Part shown: piece after piece, positions 51,588 through 60,372 of the stretch | How positions within the stretch are numbered: position 1 is the stretch's first letter | How the letters are laid out: each line of letters begins with the position of its first letter | Source: Tritrichomonas musculus | Taxonomy: Eukaryota > Parabasalia > Tritrichomonadida > Tritrichomonadidae | DNA: 64,000 nucleotides | NCBI GenBank assembly: GCA_039105265.1 | Contig: JAPFFF010000007.1 | Location: 3,844,001 to 3,908,000, forward strand | Reading direction: 5' to 3' | Notes under the pieces: model-generated | The model's database searches: none | Seen by the model: the letters and a program-made list of their open reading frames with translations, nothing else | What the model was told of the DNA's origin: nothing | Translations under genes and position numbers: made by a program

Positions 51588-53618
51588 TTACTCATTAACT
51601 TGACTGCCAGCTGGCGTTTCATCATCAACATATTCTAATCCATTCAAACTAAGTTTAAAGTATGTATCTCTTGTGAGCCATAATTGAGTTGGAGGTGGAT
51701 GCACTGTACCTTCTTCGTTAACATTATAGTAAGTATCATTTGGACCTGTATATATTGGTTGACCATTAACCTGAACTTGGATATTTCCAAATCCACCATC
51801 CAATCCATCGTAGCAATATCCTGCTGAAGCACGTTCTGTTTGAATATTGAAAACAAAGCTAGAAGCATCACTTAAAGTATTTCTATAGCGAACTCCATTT
51901 GCGTCATTCTTTGGCATTGTCATACTATCTTCAAATTCTTTTGTGCATTGTAATGTGATTCCGTCAAGGTCTCCAGCAGTTAATTGATTTTCAAAGAATC
52001 TTGCACCAATTGTGCTAACATTTTCATCTGGGAAGTTCTTACCACCAATATTGAGATAACAATTTTGATATACTGGATTTTCGAAAACAGTGAGGTCATT
52101 ATGATGTTTTGGAAACATAATTGACATTGTAGTAACATTAATTAATGGGATATTCAAAGTAGATTTGATACCATTTGCGGCAGGAGCGATTGGGAATGAA
52201 TGGTAATCAACTTTTTGGGATGGGATTATAATTCCTTCACGAAGAATATTTTCAATACCTCTGCGAGTAGATTCACAGACACCATATCCTTGCATATTTG
52301 ATTTACATAATGTGATTGTCATTCTGTTTACAGTTAATGTGGCTTTCTGTGATGAATATGTTTCATTGTGAAGTTGTGATTTAGCATCATGAATTGCTTG
52401 AAGAGTCTGTTTAGCAGAAACAATTGGTGTTTTAACAATTTGCCAAGCATAATATCTTCCATTTTTGTCAGCATGATTTAATGGTGGTAATGTTACAGCA
52501 GGATTATGAACACATATTTCTTCATCAGTTGCACCTGGTTGTAATCCAAATTCTTCAAATTCTTCCTTTGTGTAACTGAAATTGAATTCCAAATCTGTAA
52601 GAATATCAGTGTAACCAGTACTTCCATCATCATTATCCCATTGTTCACCAATTCGATATTGAATCTTATACTTGATAGGTGTTGGGGTTGGTTCAGGAGA
52701 TGGGTCAGGTGTTGGAGATGGTGATGGGTCTGGTGTTGGAGATGGGTCTGGAGATGGAGCACCAGGACCTGGAATTATAGCTTCATTACCAATTTGTGTA
52801 AATTGATGTTTCAAGTGACCGCGGGCCTTTATTTCTTTCAATCTTTCTAATTCTGCAGATGAGATACTATCATTATCTTCTAGATAAGCTTTTGTTTCAG
52901 CAACAGTATAAGGGTCTATAGCGGCCCAAACTAATCCTGCGGGTGATACTTGGAAACGAATTGATAAATCACCTATGATACCATTAGGGAATAAATCGAA
53001 TGCTTGTAATGCAAGTAAATCATCAAATGGAACGTTTAAATCAAATTCAACTTGGGATTTACCATTAGATTTGAATGAATTGAGGTTAACATAAGCACCA
53101 GCAACAGTCTGTGAATAATTTGAAACGTTTTCCCAAAGTGAATGTACAAAACGCCTACGTTTCTTCTCAGTCTCTGGTTTAACAGTGGAATACAAAAACC
53201 CTTCACGAATGCATTCATTTTGCTGATATCCAACGTTTACATTATTATGGAGAATCTCCAAACGGTCAAACAATTGATTGGAAGATTTGAGCCCGACAAA
53301 TAATTTGTAGAAGTTATTTGGGTCATCAATTTGTTGTAATTTTGCTAAATCAGTATTGAGTTGTAAATCTAGTTTGATGTGAAAGGTGAGGAATCCTTTA
53401 TCAACATCAGAAATGAAGTGGTCAGGATGTGTTAAACTGATTTGGGAATATTGTCCTTGATGAAATGGTGCAGGTTGGTCATGACAATCAACTGTTCTGA
53501 ATGAAAATGAGCGTGTACCATCATTAGTGTTAATCATTTCACGCATCTTATTAAAAGTGTCAAGTACATTCCCAGCTTCGATTTTGTAATTATGTGCTCT
53601 TTCGTTGCGATACAACAT
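51588..53618 (-). CDS. Major capsid protein of E, double jelly roll (676 aa)
   Basis: MLYRNERAHNYKIEAGNVLD start and the same jelly-roll blocks as A and B. The insert domain (about 52360-52770) is different: a long Pro/Asp/Ser repeat linker (PDPSPTPDPSPSP) and a domain with YKIQYRIGEQW that is only distantly like the A/B insert, keeping a FSYTKEEFEEFGL motif. The insert is probably exposed on the capsid. Divergent from the pVI-like gene with 51 bp between starts. Confidence 0.85.
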   Translation of the reverse strand: MLYRNERAHNYKIEAGNVLDTFNKMREMINTNDGTRSFSFRTVDCHDQPAPFHQGQYSQISLTHPDHFISDVDKGFLTFHIKLDLQLNTDLAKLQQIDDPNNFYKLFVGLKSSNQLFDRLEILHNNVNVGYQQNECIREGFLYSTVKPETEKKRRRFVHSLWENVSNYSQTVAGAYVNLNSFKSNGKSQVEFDLNVPFDDLLALQAFDLFPNGIIGDLSIRFQVSPAGLVWAAIDPYTVAETKAYLEDNDSISSAELERLKEIKARGHLKHQFTQIGNEAIIPGPGAPSPDPSPTPDPSPSPTPDPSPEPTPTPIKYKIQYRIGEQWDNDDGSTGYTDILTDLEFNFSYTKEEFEEFGLQPGATDEEICVHNPAVTLPPLNHADKNGRYYAWQIVKTPIVSAKQTLQAIHDAKSQLHNETYSSQKATLTVNRMTITLCKSNMQGYGVCESTRRGIENILREGIIIPSQKVDYHSFPIAPAANGIKSTLNIPLINVTTMSIMFPKHHNDLTVFENPVYQNCYLNIGGKNFPDENVSTIGARFFENQLTAGDLDGITLQCTKEFEDSMTMPKNDANGVRYRNTLSDASSFVFNIQTERASAGYCYDGLDGGFGNIQVQVNGQPIYTGPNDTYYNVNEEGTVHPPPTQLWLTRDTYFKLSLNGLEYVDDETPAGSQVNE

Positions 53619-53669
53619 TTATGATACAAAAAAAGTACTTATTACTGGACTTTTTTCATTATAAAAACA

Positions 53670-53924
53670 ATGGGTATCGGAATCTTCAAGAAAATGAAAA
53701 ATGCTTTTAAATCAGTTGGAAATACAATTAAGAATGTTGCAACTAAAGTCGGTAAAGCGCTTCCTAAAGTTGTTGAAATTGGTAAAAGAGTTACCAGTGC
53801 GGTAAAGCCTGTTTTAGGTGATATACCTCTTATTGGAGACACTATAAGAGCAATTGACACAGGGTTGAATGTTGTCGATAGAGGAATGAGAATTGGTAAG
53901 AGCTTGATAAATGAAGTAGAATAA
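53670..53924 (+). CDS. pVI-like amphipathic protein of E (84 aa)
   Basis: MGIGIFKKMKNAFKSVGNTI start, basic amphipathic helix, IPLIGDTIRAIDTGLNVVDR centre. Same slot as in A and B. Leader CTTTTTTCATTATAAAAACA. Role by analogy with adenovirus pVI. Confidence 0.65.
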   Translation: MGIGIFKKMKNAFKSVGNTIKNVATKVGKALPKVVEIGKRVTSAVKPVLGDIPLIGDTIRAIDTGLNVVDRGMRIGKSLINEVE

Positions 53925-53950
53925 AAACAAAAAAATTTTTTTGAAAATAA

Positions 53951-54397
53951 ATGGAATTGGAAGTAATTAACGAAATAACTGAAGAAACAAAAAACTTCAA
54001 ATCCATCGAAGAATTTAATTTGTTCTACCAGAAGCACAAGGACGAGATGAATGGACGCACCACACAGTACCTCAATAGAGTATATAAGATTATTACCCCC
54101 GATGGTGTTGAATATAGAATAACAAAAAAGAATTGTTCGAAAGAAGGAAATAAGAGAGTTGGGGGTGATATATTTCTAAAAAAAGTGTTTAAAAAGGAAG
54201 ACCTAAAAGAGTTAGAACAAGATGTTATCAGAGCTGATATTGAAAGTGTGAAGGATGAGATTAAGCAGATGATATCGCGCATTCATGCGAATGAGCTTCT
54301 AGCGAATCGTATTGAGCAATCAGAGAAAAAAATAATAGAACTAACATCAACTGTGAATCAGATAGCTAAATATATTAATACTATGAATAATATGTAG
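53951..54397 (+). CDS. EEFNLFYQK coiled-coil protein of E (148 aa)
   Basis: Head IEEFNLFYQKHKDEMNGRTT, YLNRVYKIIT, EYRITKKN, GGDIFLKKV; tail coiled coil ending VNQIAKYINTM. A patch at about 54010-54085 uses GC-rich codons like B's version, unlike the AT-rich rest, suggesting gene conversion. Same family as 1324-1800. Confidence 0.72.
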   Translation: MELEVINEITEETKNFKSIEEFNLFYQKHKDEMNGRTTQYLNRVYKIITPDGVEYRITKKNCSKEGNKRVGGDIFLKKVFKKEDLKELEQDVIRADIESVKDEIKQMISRIHANELLANRIEQSEKKIIELTSTVNQIAKYINTMNNM

Positions 54398-54398
54398 C

Positions 54399-54632
54399 TT
54401 AAATCTTACTATTAATTGGGACCACTGAATGGTTCAAAGAATATGTATGATAGTTGAGTTTTTTTGTAGTTATTGGAGGTTTTTCATGGTTTATAGTTCC
54501 CTTCAAATCTCTCTTCTTGATTATAGGTGCGGAATTGATTCTGGTACGCTCTTTTTGCATTTCCAATTGAAGTCTGTCGTAGAAATTCATTCTTTTATCA
54601 TCTCTTATCGTGCGTCTCTGTTGAAAAGACAT
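54399..54632 (-). CDS. Small basic protein with SLNHSVVP tail (77 aa), E
   Basis: MSFQQRRTIRDDKRMNFYDR start, RINSAPII centre, YSLNHSVVPINSKI end. Orthologue of 1132-1365. 16 bp separate its start from the divergent coiled-coil gene. Confidence 0.7.
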   Translation of the reverse strand: MSFQQRRTIRDDKRMNFYDRLQLEMQKERTRINSAPIIKKRDLKGTINHEKPPITTKKLNYHTYSLNHSVVPINSKI

Positions 54633-54648
54633 TTTTGTATTGAAATAA

Positions 54649-54879
54649 ATGACTGAATTAAGTGATTATAAGAGGGAAATTCCTGAACTTAAAAGAATCA
54701 AACGAGCGCTAAAAGAGAAATGCTACGACTATAAACAGCATCTCAATAACGTAAAATCAGGTATGCTTGGCTCAAATGGATTAGCAGTAAGAGAATCGTT
54801 AATTGAAGATATTGAATCTTTAAAAGAGAAAGTTCACAAACTCGAAAAAGAATTTGATAGATTAACCAATAAAGAGTAA
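54649..54879 (+). CDS. Small coiled-coil protein (76 aa), E
   Basis: MTELSDYKREIPELKRIKRA, SGMLGSNGLAVRESLIEDI and a leucine-heptad tail. Orthologue of 890-1117 and 37045-37278. The leader ACATTTTTGTATTGAAATAA overlaps the start of the divergent gene. Confidence 0.75.
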   Translation: MTELSDYKREIPELKRIKRALKEKCYDYKQHLNNVKSGMLGSNGLAVRESLIEDIESLKEKVHKLEKEFDRLTNKE

Positions 54880-54906
54880 GATGTATAGAGATTTTTTTGC
54901 ACTGAA

Positions 54907-55479
54907 ATGTCTTTGAATAAAGCACGTATATTATCTTCAGAAAACGATGCAAGTGTAAAACAGAGTCAAGAAACAAATATAGAAATCAAATTAGCTCCTC
55001 AAAGAGGAAGTGCAGTAGCATATCCACAAGTTCCGCAACCACAAAATGTAAATTTTACTATACCACAGACCCCACAGGAGGGGTTTGCTTCTCAATACAT
55101 ACCTCCAACCAACAGTGTTGCCCAAGACCGAGGAATTGCAGATTTAGGAAATGAGTTGGATACACTTGAAAAGAAGAACAAATTTTTGGAGTTGCTTGTT
55201 GGGATGTATGAGAATAACCCATTAAAGGTAAACTCTTATGTAGTATGTAAATCAACCTTATTAATGGATATGATAAAGCTGTTGACAGATTGTGATAAAG
55301 TTGATTTGGTTATTGAAGATGAAGAACCTGGTTGTTGTGTTGCTAGTGTTGCAAAACTGATAAAGATTGATAAGATATTAATCACTAAAGATGGTAAATC
55401 CGAAGAACTAAAATACTGCTACAATCATGTCTATACAGAGTTTGTCAAATACGCAATATCACTCAAATATTGTTGCTAA
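54907..55479 (+). CDS. KARILSS-motif protein of E (190 aa)
   Basis: MSLNKARILSSENDASVKQS start after a TTTTTTTGCACTGAA leader. Linker Gln/Pro-rich, with ACCCCACAGGAGGGGT coding for PQEG (near 55067), a palindrome-like insert. C-terminal domain: KNKFLELLVGMYENNPLKVN, CKSTLLMDMIKLL, EPGCCVAS. Same order as A: next come the membrane protein and ATPase. Confidence 0.72.
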   Translation: MSLNKARILSSENDASVKQSQETNIEIKLAPQRGSAVAYPQVPQPQNVNFTIPQTPQEGFASQYIPPTNSVAQDRGIADLGNELDTLEKKNKFLELLVGMYENNPLKVNSYVVCKSTLLMDMIKLLTDCDKVDLVIEDEEPGCCVASVAKLIKIDKILITKDGKSEELKYCYNHVYTEFVKYAISLKYCC

Positions 55480-55499
55480 TTACTTTTTCTTAATAAGAA

Positions 55500-55631
55500 A
55501 TGTTTTGTGAGATACTTTTATGTATGATTCTAGCTGTTAATGTTATGGAGTTATTTGTAATAATATCGGCATTGAAACCTGATGAACCACCTGAATTAAG
55601 TGAAGAGATGCGACAGAAACTTTATTGCTAA
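55500..55631 (+). CDS. Tiny membrane protein (43 aa), E
   Basis: MFCEILLCMILAVNVMELFV then IISALKP, and the tail DEPPELSEEMRQKLYC. Exactly as long as the A copy (20306-20437). Single hydrophobic span. Confidence 0.8.
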   Translation: MFCEILLCMILAVNVMELFVIISALKPDEPPELSEEMRQKLYC

Positions 55632-55634
55632 GAA

Positions 55635-56543
55635 ATGCTTAAACCTACAAAGTTTGATTATTCGACAGTGTTTTTTTCAGATTCTAGTGATTCAGAAGAG
55701 CTATTTACTGAACCTCAGGTAAAACCCTTTTTTAACATCGACATTGAGATGAGTAAAGCGTATAAAAAAAATGAATCCAAGATATTGAGTGAATCTATTA
55801 GACCAATTGCTAATGGTATCTACGCAAATTATAATTCATTAAACATCATTGTTGGAGCTCAAGGAAAGGGTAAATCTCATATTGTATTGCGTGATATTAT
55901 TCAAATATCAAGAATCCCTGGTGCTGCTCATTTAATTGTTTATATTAGTAAGAACGGAGTGATAAATGATTCAACATTTGAGGCCCAGCGAGAATTGATT
56001 AAACTTCCTGTGAAAGTCATATCTGATTCAAATGCTGAGAATTACTTAAAAGAACTTGATTTATGGAAAGAATTGTATGATAAATACGTTAATAATAATG
56101 CTCGATTAGATGACAGCTCTGCTGGCCCAAGCTTTGCTTGTGAAGAGAAGATAAATAAGATGCTCTCCTTTTTATGTATTTCTCAGTTGAACTCCTCAAA
56201 AAGTCCTCTTAATACTATCATATTATGTGAGGATTTCATTAAATCAAAGCTATTAAAATCAGCTTATTTTACCAATTATATCACTCAATTACGGCACAAA
56301 CATTCTATTGTCTATGTTAATGTTCAATTCTTTAAAGCAATACCGACGGATTACAAGAATAATTGCACATCTTTCTTCATATTTAATGGATTCTCACGAC
56401 AGAAAATGGGTTATATATACCAACAAGTTGTTATGCCAATTGAATTCGAAGATTTGTGGAGGAGATATTGTTGTATGAAAAATCATGATTTCATCTTGGT
56501 GAACACACGAGAAGGTAGTATAGAGTTTATTAGTTGTGTGTAA
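55635..56543 (+). CDS. FtsK/HerA-type packaging ATPase of E (302 aa)
   Basis: Walker A VGAQGKGKSHIVLRD near residues 77-91, Walker B-like NTIILCEDFIKS near 193-204, SFFIFNGFSRQK. A loop near residues 155-170 (DDSSAGPSFACEEK) is coded in part by the palindromic repeat GGCCCAAGCTTTGCTTG at 56124-56140, absent in A and B. Starts 3 bp after the membrane protein. Confidence 0.88.
   Translation: MLKPTKFDYSTVFFSDSSDSEELFTEPQVKPFFNIDIEMSKAYKKNESKILSESIRPIANGIYANYNSLNIIVGAQGKGKSHIVLRDIIQISRIPGAAHLIVYISKNGVINDSTFEAQRELIKLPVKVISDSNAENYLKELDLWKELYDKYVNNNARLDDSSAGPSFACEEKINKMLSFLCISQLNSSKSPLNTIILCEDFIKSKLLKSAYFTNYITQLRHKHSIVYVNVQFFKAIPTDYKNNCTSFFIFNGFSRQKMGYIYQQVVMPIEFEDLWRRYCCMKNHDFILVNTREGSIEFISCV
56124..56140. 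repeat. AAGCTT-centred mini-repeat in ATPase gene
   Basis: GGCCCAAGCTTTGCTTG. Near-identical units lie in two other unrelated genes of D: 63284-63301 and, inverted, 60245-60261. Confidence 0.7.
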
Positions 56544-56571
56544 AAAAATATTGTGTTCAAAGTATATTTTT

Positions 56572-57030
56572 TTAGTCTAATACAATATTTTGATGAGTAC
56601 CCTTAAATATTGTTGGTTCTGGTATATCATATTTCTCTCTTAGCTTTAATAACATATCGCGGTTTGTTTTGTTGATTCGTTCAATAGAATAGTTATAATA
56701 TTCATGTTCTTTATATACTTGCTTTTCTGTATTACCGTTAACAAAGAATTCTAATGAATTACAGTTAATTCTTCTCCTTGTATTTGATGTTAAAACGACG
56801 TGCTCAAACCCCATTTCTTTGATTTTATCTGGGTAGAATCTAATTGTTTTATCCGGTGTTTGTAGTGAAATGTATAACACTTTCGCAATAAAACTCGATT
56901 TGTTGATAATAGGATATTTTTCGCAAAGCAGTGTGAAATCACATTTATTGAAATCATCTGGGTTTTCCAATAGTGAGATAAGATTGTTGATATATTCGAA
57001 AACTCTAAGTGATTTGCTATTGCAAGCCAT
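56572..57030 (-). CDS. 152-aa protein convergent to ATPase, E
   Basis: MACNSKSLRVFEYINNLISL start, CDFTLLCEKYP, AKVLYISLQ, RFYPDKIKEMGFEHVVLTSN, FFVNG with YYNYSIERI, and a GTHQNIVLD end. Family of 21373-21828. 28 bp separate its stop from that of the ATPase. No protease triad visible; function unknown. Confidence 0.72.
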   Translation of the reverse strand: MACNSKSLRVFEYINNLISLLENPDDFNKCDFTLLCEKYPIINKSSFIAKVLYISLQTPDKTIRFYPDKIKEMGFEHVVLTSNTRRRINCNSLEFFVNGNTEKQVYKEHEYYNYSIERINKTNRDMLLKLREKYDIPEPTIFKGTHQNIVLD

Positions 57031-57303
57031 TTTGTAATGAAATAAAAATTTAAAAAAATATTTGATTTACTGTTTGGCTGTCAATTGGAGGCTCAAATTA
57101 TTCGACTCCAAAAAAGTGCTAGAAATCATTGAGTTTCATAGTTGGGGCTCACAGTGTTGTAGACAGTGAGCTAGAAAACCTTGAGTTCTGAAAATGGGGT
57201 TAAAAATAAGAAAAATCGCGTGAAACCCTTGAGCGACTAACATGGGGTAGGCCGTCAGATGTGATTAATTATCTGACCCCCAATACGCACATACTACACT
57301 ACT
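57031..57303. repeat. Right terminal region of element E
   Basis: No gene. GC-richer than its neighbours, and ends CACATACTACACTACT. Partner TIR lies outside the window. AACCAT follows at 57304-57309. Confidence 0.65.
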
Positions 57304-57519
57304 AACCATTACAATAATGAAAACGAAAGATTTTACTTCAAAGATGACCTTCCTATTAGTATGACACCAAATTTAAACATTAAGAATATCATAAAAGCAT
57401 CATTTGGAACAGATGATTATAAGGTTTCCAATAGTGGTAACTGTGTTGATATCAAAATAGAGCATCTCAATAAGCTCCATACATTAATTGAAGAATACTT
57501 TAATAGTATGAGCCAATAA
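57304..57519 (+). pseudogene. KilA-N gene of D, part right of insertion E
   Basis: C-terminal part of a KilA-N protein (HYNNENERFYFKDDLPISM-like), nearly identical to the E copy at 26450-26670. Interrupted by E; the rest lies outside the window. Confidence 0.8.
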
Positions 57520-57526
57520 AATCGAC

Positions 57527-57572
57527 GGTCGGAATTCCGGGGGTATAGCCCCAGTCAACAAAGTTGCCGACC
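57527..57572. other. Cruciform-forming palindrome (D)
   Basis: Inverted counterpart of 26397-26442: GGTCGG/CCGACC arms with GGAATTCC, a GGGG/CCCC hairpin and CAAC-AAA-GTTG inside. Middle loop differs from E. Confidence 0.6.
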
Positions 57573-57652
57573 CTCGCCAAATCTTATGAAAAACGTGATG
57601 ATTTACCTGTAATTGATATTTTTTTGTATATCAATACTTTTTTTGGAAAAAA

Positions 57653-59008
57653 ATGACTAAATCAGTAAGAATCTACGATAAAGAATACAACTCCTTACTC
57701 AATTATCCTTTCAAATCCAAGTATAAATACATTGATAATTACATACAACCTTTCTTTAAAAGTGATATCAAAACAGAACCATTTATTCCTGACTTCAAGT
57801 TGAAATCATGTAAAGAATTATCAAAACCAAATTTCTCTAATGAACCAGGTTGTTGGGAGGCAGATTTGATGTTTAGCAAATACTATACTAGAGATTTGAC
57901 AAAAGAAAATAAAATATATTTGGTTCTCATCAATACAAATACAAGATACCTAATCGTTGAACCTGTAAAGGATAAAGGAAATATATGGTTTTCCCTTGAA
58001 CGAATTATAATAAGATATCCACAATTTCTATTCAAAACTATCAAATGTGATGGAGAACCTGGATTAAAAGAGATGAAAGATAATAGTGCTGTCATTTGGT
58101 TTTCAACAGGAGAAACTACTTTGATATTTGACTTGAAAGCTGTAATTAAAGAAGCAAGGATAAAAGAGTTTGATAAAATATTAAGTAAAATCCTCGTGAA
58201 CCACAAACTGGAAACTCTTAAAAAACTGCTTAAAAAAAGCGACTATTATAAACCTCGTTTCCAAAGGCTACTCAATTTACAATTTGAAGACATCCAGTTT
58301 TGGGAAAATACAATAGATTCAATCACCGATTTCTATCCTATAAGATTCATTATTAATGATTCTCCATATGCTTTAGCTCACAAAAATGTTGATTCTGTTA
58401 TAAGAACTCTGAGAAATGCTTTTGGGTTAGATGAGCGAAGATTAAGTGATTATAATTTGATGAGACAAATGGTTGATTACTATAATAACACCCCTCATAG
58501 TTCTCTTCGATTTAAGAATTTTGATTATGACCCATCAGATTTTTATGACAAGAATCTTGTAAAACCAACGAAGTACATATATTATACCCCAGCTCAAATG
58601 CAAAACGATACTGATTTGGAGTGGAGATATATCAGGAAAATGCAAATGAAATTGCGGGAAATCAATGATAAACAACGTTTTAAGGGGTTGTTATCTTATA
58701 ATAGAGGTAATATTATATTAGTTCATCTCGATAAAAGCAAAACGCAAAAAAAGCATGAGAAGCGTAGAAGAGTATTTAATGAAATTGCTGAGTTTCTAGA
58801 GTATCGTAATGGAAATGTAATCTGCAAGTTATTAAAACCATATCAGACTGTTAAAAAAGATGAACCACAAGAAAAGCATAGTAAAGGTAGGAAACGTATG
58901 ACTGATGCTGAAAAAGCTATTATTGAAGTACCTATTATATATACGAAATTCATATGTAATTCATTTGGAGACTTAAATGAAGATTACATTAAGTATTTTA
59001 ACATTTAG
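57653..59008 (+). CDS. Retroviral-type integrase of element D (451 aa)
   Basis: Same length as the E integrase with about three residue differences. Core candidates WEADLMF, IKCDGEPGL, NVDSVIRTLRNAFG; 80-residue insert between the second and third. The near identity to E shows that E and D are recent relatives. Confidence 0.87.
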   Translation: MTKSVRIYDKEYNSLLNYPFKSKYKYIDNYIQPFFKSDIKTEPFIPDFKLKSCKELSKPNFSNEPGCWEADLMFSKYYTRDLTKENKIYLVLINTNTRYLIVEPVKDKGNIWFSLERIIIRYPQFLFKTIKCDGEPGLKEMKDNSAVIWFSTGETTLIFDLKAVIKEARIKEFDKILSKILVNHKLETLKKLLKKSDYYKPRFQRLLNLQFEDIQFWENTIDSITDFYPIRFIINDSPYALAHKNVDSVIRTLRNAFGLDERRLSDYNLMRQMVDYYNNTPHSSLRFKNFDYDPSDFYDKNLVKPTKYIYYTPAQMQNDTDLEWRYIRKMQMKLREINDKQRFKGLLSYNRGNIILVHLDKSKTQKKHEKRRRVFNEIAEFLEYRNGNVICKLLKPYQTVKKDEPQEKHSKGRKRMTDAEKAIIEVPIIYTKFICNSFGDLNEDYIKYFNI

Positions 59009-59021
59009 TTTCTATGAAAAA

Positions 59022-59405
59022 ATGCTTATGAATAATATCAAGAATGTTGCAACAAGCAATGTAAAACAGCCCATAACAAAACGTTATTTCCACACTCAAT
59101 CAACAGAATTTACGTTGCCACTTGAATTTGTATCAAGCAGAAACAAGAAATATATTGTAATTCAATATGTTGGAGCAATTGTAAAAGACTTTTTAGTTGG
59201 TGATTTAATGGTGCATTCAGATATAGTTCAATTAGATGCCTATTGTGATTCATTCATTATGTTAGCTAATAAGCGTCAAACCAAATATCGAAAATACGAA
59301 TTCTTCAGTAGCAATAAGAGAGATTACAAGATATGGTTTACCGATTTGTATGGCAATTCAATCATACCATCAGCATTTATCATGAGCTGCCTTCTTATTT
59401 ATTAA
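59022..59405 (+). CDS. Conserved protein downstream of integrase (D)
   Basis: MLMNNIKNVATSNVKQPITK start, then the family core and SCLLIY end. Matches 24563-24946 of E almost exactly. 13 bp after the integrase stop. Confidence 0.7.
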   Translation: MLMNNIKNVATSNVKQPITKRYFHTQSTEFTLPLEFVSSRNKKYIVIQYVGAIVKDFLVGDLMVHSDIVQLDAYCDSFIMLANKRQTKYRKYEFFSSNKRDYKIWFTDLYGNSIIPSAFIMSCLLIY

Positions 59406-59462
59406 GTGCCAGCTTTTCGAGAACAGAGTTCTTGTTAAGCTATAGCTTTTTTTGAATAAAAA

Positions 59463-59819
59463 ATGAATAACAGCAACCAAAAATCGGTATTCACAGCACT
59501 GCAAGAACTTAATTTGCAAGATCCAAATTGTATCAATATTAATAAGGACCATCAACTGTTTTCATATATCTCTGAAAGAAATAGGAGAGTCTTATTGTAT
59601 TTAAGTAGTAATTACCATGAATTATTTGTACTTATTAATGGTAGTGAAGTAATGTTGAATTTACCTAAAAAAGTGGATTTCAAAGATGAGAGAAATATAA
59701 ATAATACAAACGATCCTAGTCTATTACGTTTATTCACAATAACTGTGGACCTTTTTTCTAATTTTGGTAATACAGATATCCAATTTGTTGAAAAATCATT
59801 TCCTGACCAGTACCAATAA
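59463..59819 (+). CDS. Unknown 118-aa protein of D
   Basis: MNNSNQKSVFTALQELNLQD start after a TTTTTTTTGAATAAAAA leader. Contains a hydrophobic HELFVLINGSEVMLNL stretch and a charged C-terminal half. The E copy is the target of insertion X. No family recognised. Confidence 0.58.
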   Translation: MNNSNQKSVFTALQELNLQDPNCININKDHQLFSYISERNRRVLLYLSSNYHELFVLINGSEVMLNLPKKVDFKDERNINNTNDPSLLRLFTITVDLFSNFGNTDIQFVEKSFPDQYQ

Positions 59820-59851
59820 TTATCTTTCTCTGTTTCGAAAAAGAAACATTC

Positions 59852-60340
59852 ATGAGCCAATGGCAGAAAGTTCGATTGCGAAATAAAAATGAAGATGCTG
59901 ATATTAAAGGTTTCAAATATGAATTTCAGGATTGGAAATACCATTTTCCAGTATTCAATGTATTCAAATCAAATATCACAAGCCCTATCTTAAAGGTAAA
60001 TACAAATAATTCACATCCTAGGGAGCCTTCCTTATTTAGTGGATATGACCCAAAAGTAAATATTGAATATAATAATGAAAAACTTGATATACCCGATGAA
60101 ATACGCCCAAAGAAGGTATTACCATCACCAATAACTGACTTCAAATATTTTTACCAAGAACCTGAAAAATCTAGTATAGCTCGTGATACATCTAAGAATC
60201 AAAAGGTTGCAAGTCCAACAGAAGCTAAAAATGATTTCTTGTCGCAAGCGAAGCTTGGGCCTGCTCAACAGTCACAGGTAAATCCAGGAACAAATAAGGC
60301 GCATACAACAACATTCAAATTACCAGGTTCAAAAAAATAA
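59852..60340 (+). CDS. Unknown 162-aa protein of D with palindrome insert
   Basis: MSQWQKVRLRNKNEDADIKG start. Mostly disordered, Pro/Asn/Lys-rich, ending in a basic FKLPGSKK. Codons SQAKLGPAQQ near residue 132 come from the inverted AAGCTT mini-repeat (60245-60261). Ends convergent to the DLNGD-core gene, in the slot of the Pro-rich gene of A. Confidence 0.55.
   Translation: MSQWQKVRLRNKNEDADIKGFKYEFQDWKYHFPVFNVFKSNITSPILKVNTNNSHPREPSLFSGYDPKVNIEYNNEKLDIPDEIRPKKVLPSPITDFKYFYQEPEKSSIARDTSKNQKVASPTEAKNDFLSQAKLGPAQQSQVNPGTNKAHTTTFKLPGSKK
60245..60261. repeat. AAGCTT-centred mini-repeat, inverted
   Basis: CAAGCGAAGCTTGGGCC, the inverse complement of the unit at 56124-56140 with one base changed. 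Confidence 0.7.
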
Positions 60341-60372
60341 TTAGCAAGGATATAAAGTAGGTAGTAATTTTT

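Larger units (their letters stand above)
24312..57303. mobile_element. Polinton element E, host of X and B
   Basis: E is visible as 24312-26937 and 51220-57303. It has integrase, KilA-N, capsid, pVI-like, coiled-coil, membrane, ATPase and 152-residue genes. Its right terminus, ending in ACTACACTACT at 57303, abuts a KilA-N gene of element D and is followed by AACCAT. The left terminus lies outside the window. E carries two later insertions, X and B, and is broken by them. Its sequence is AT-rich and very close to that of D, so E and D belong to one subfamily. Confidence 0.75.
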
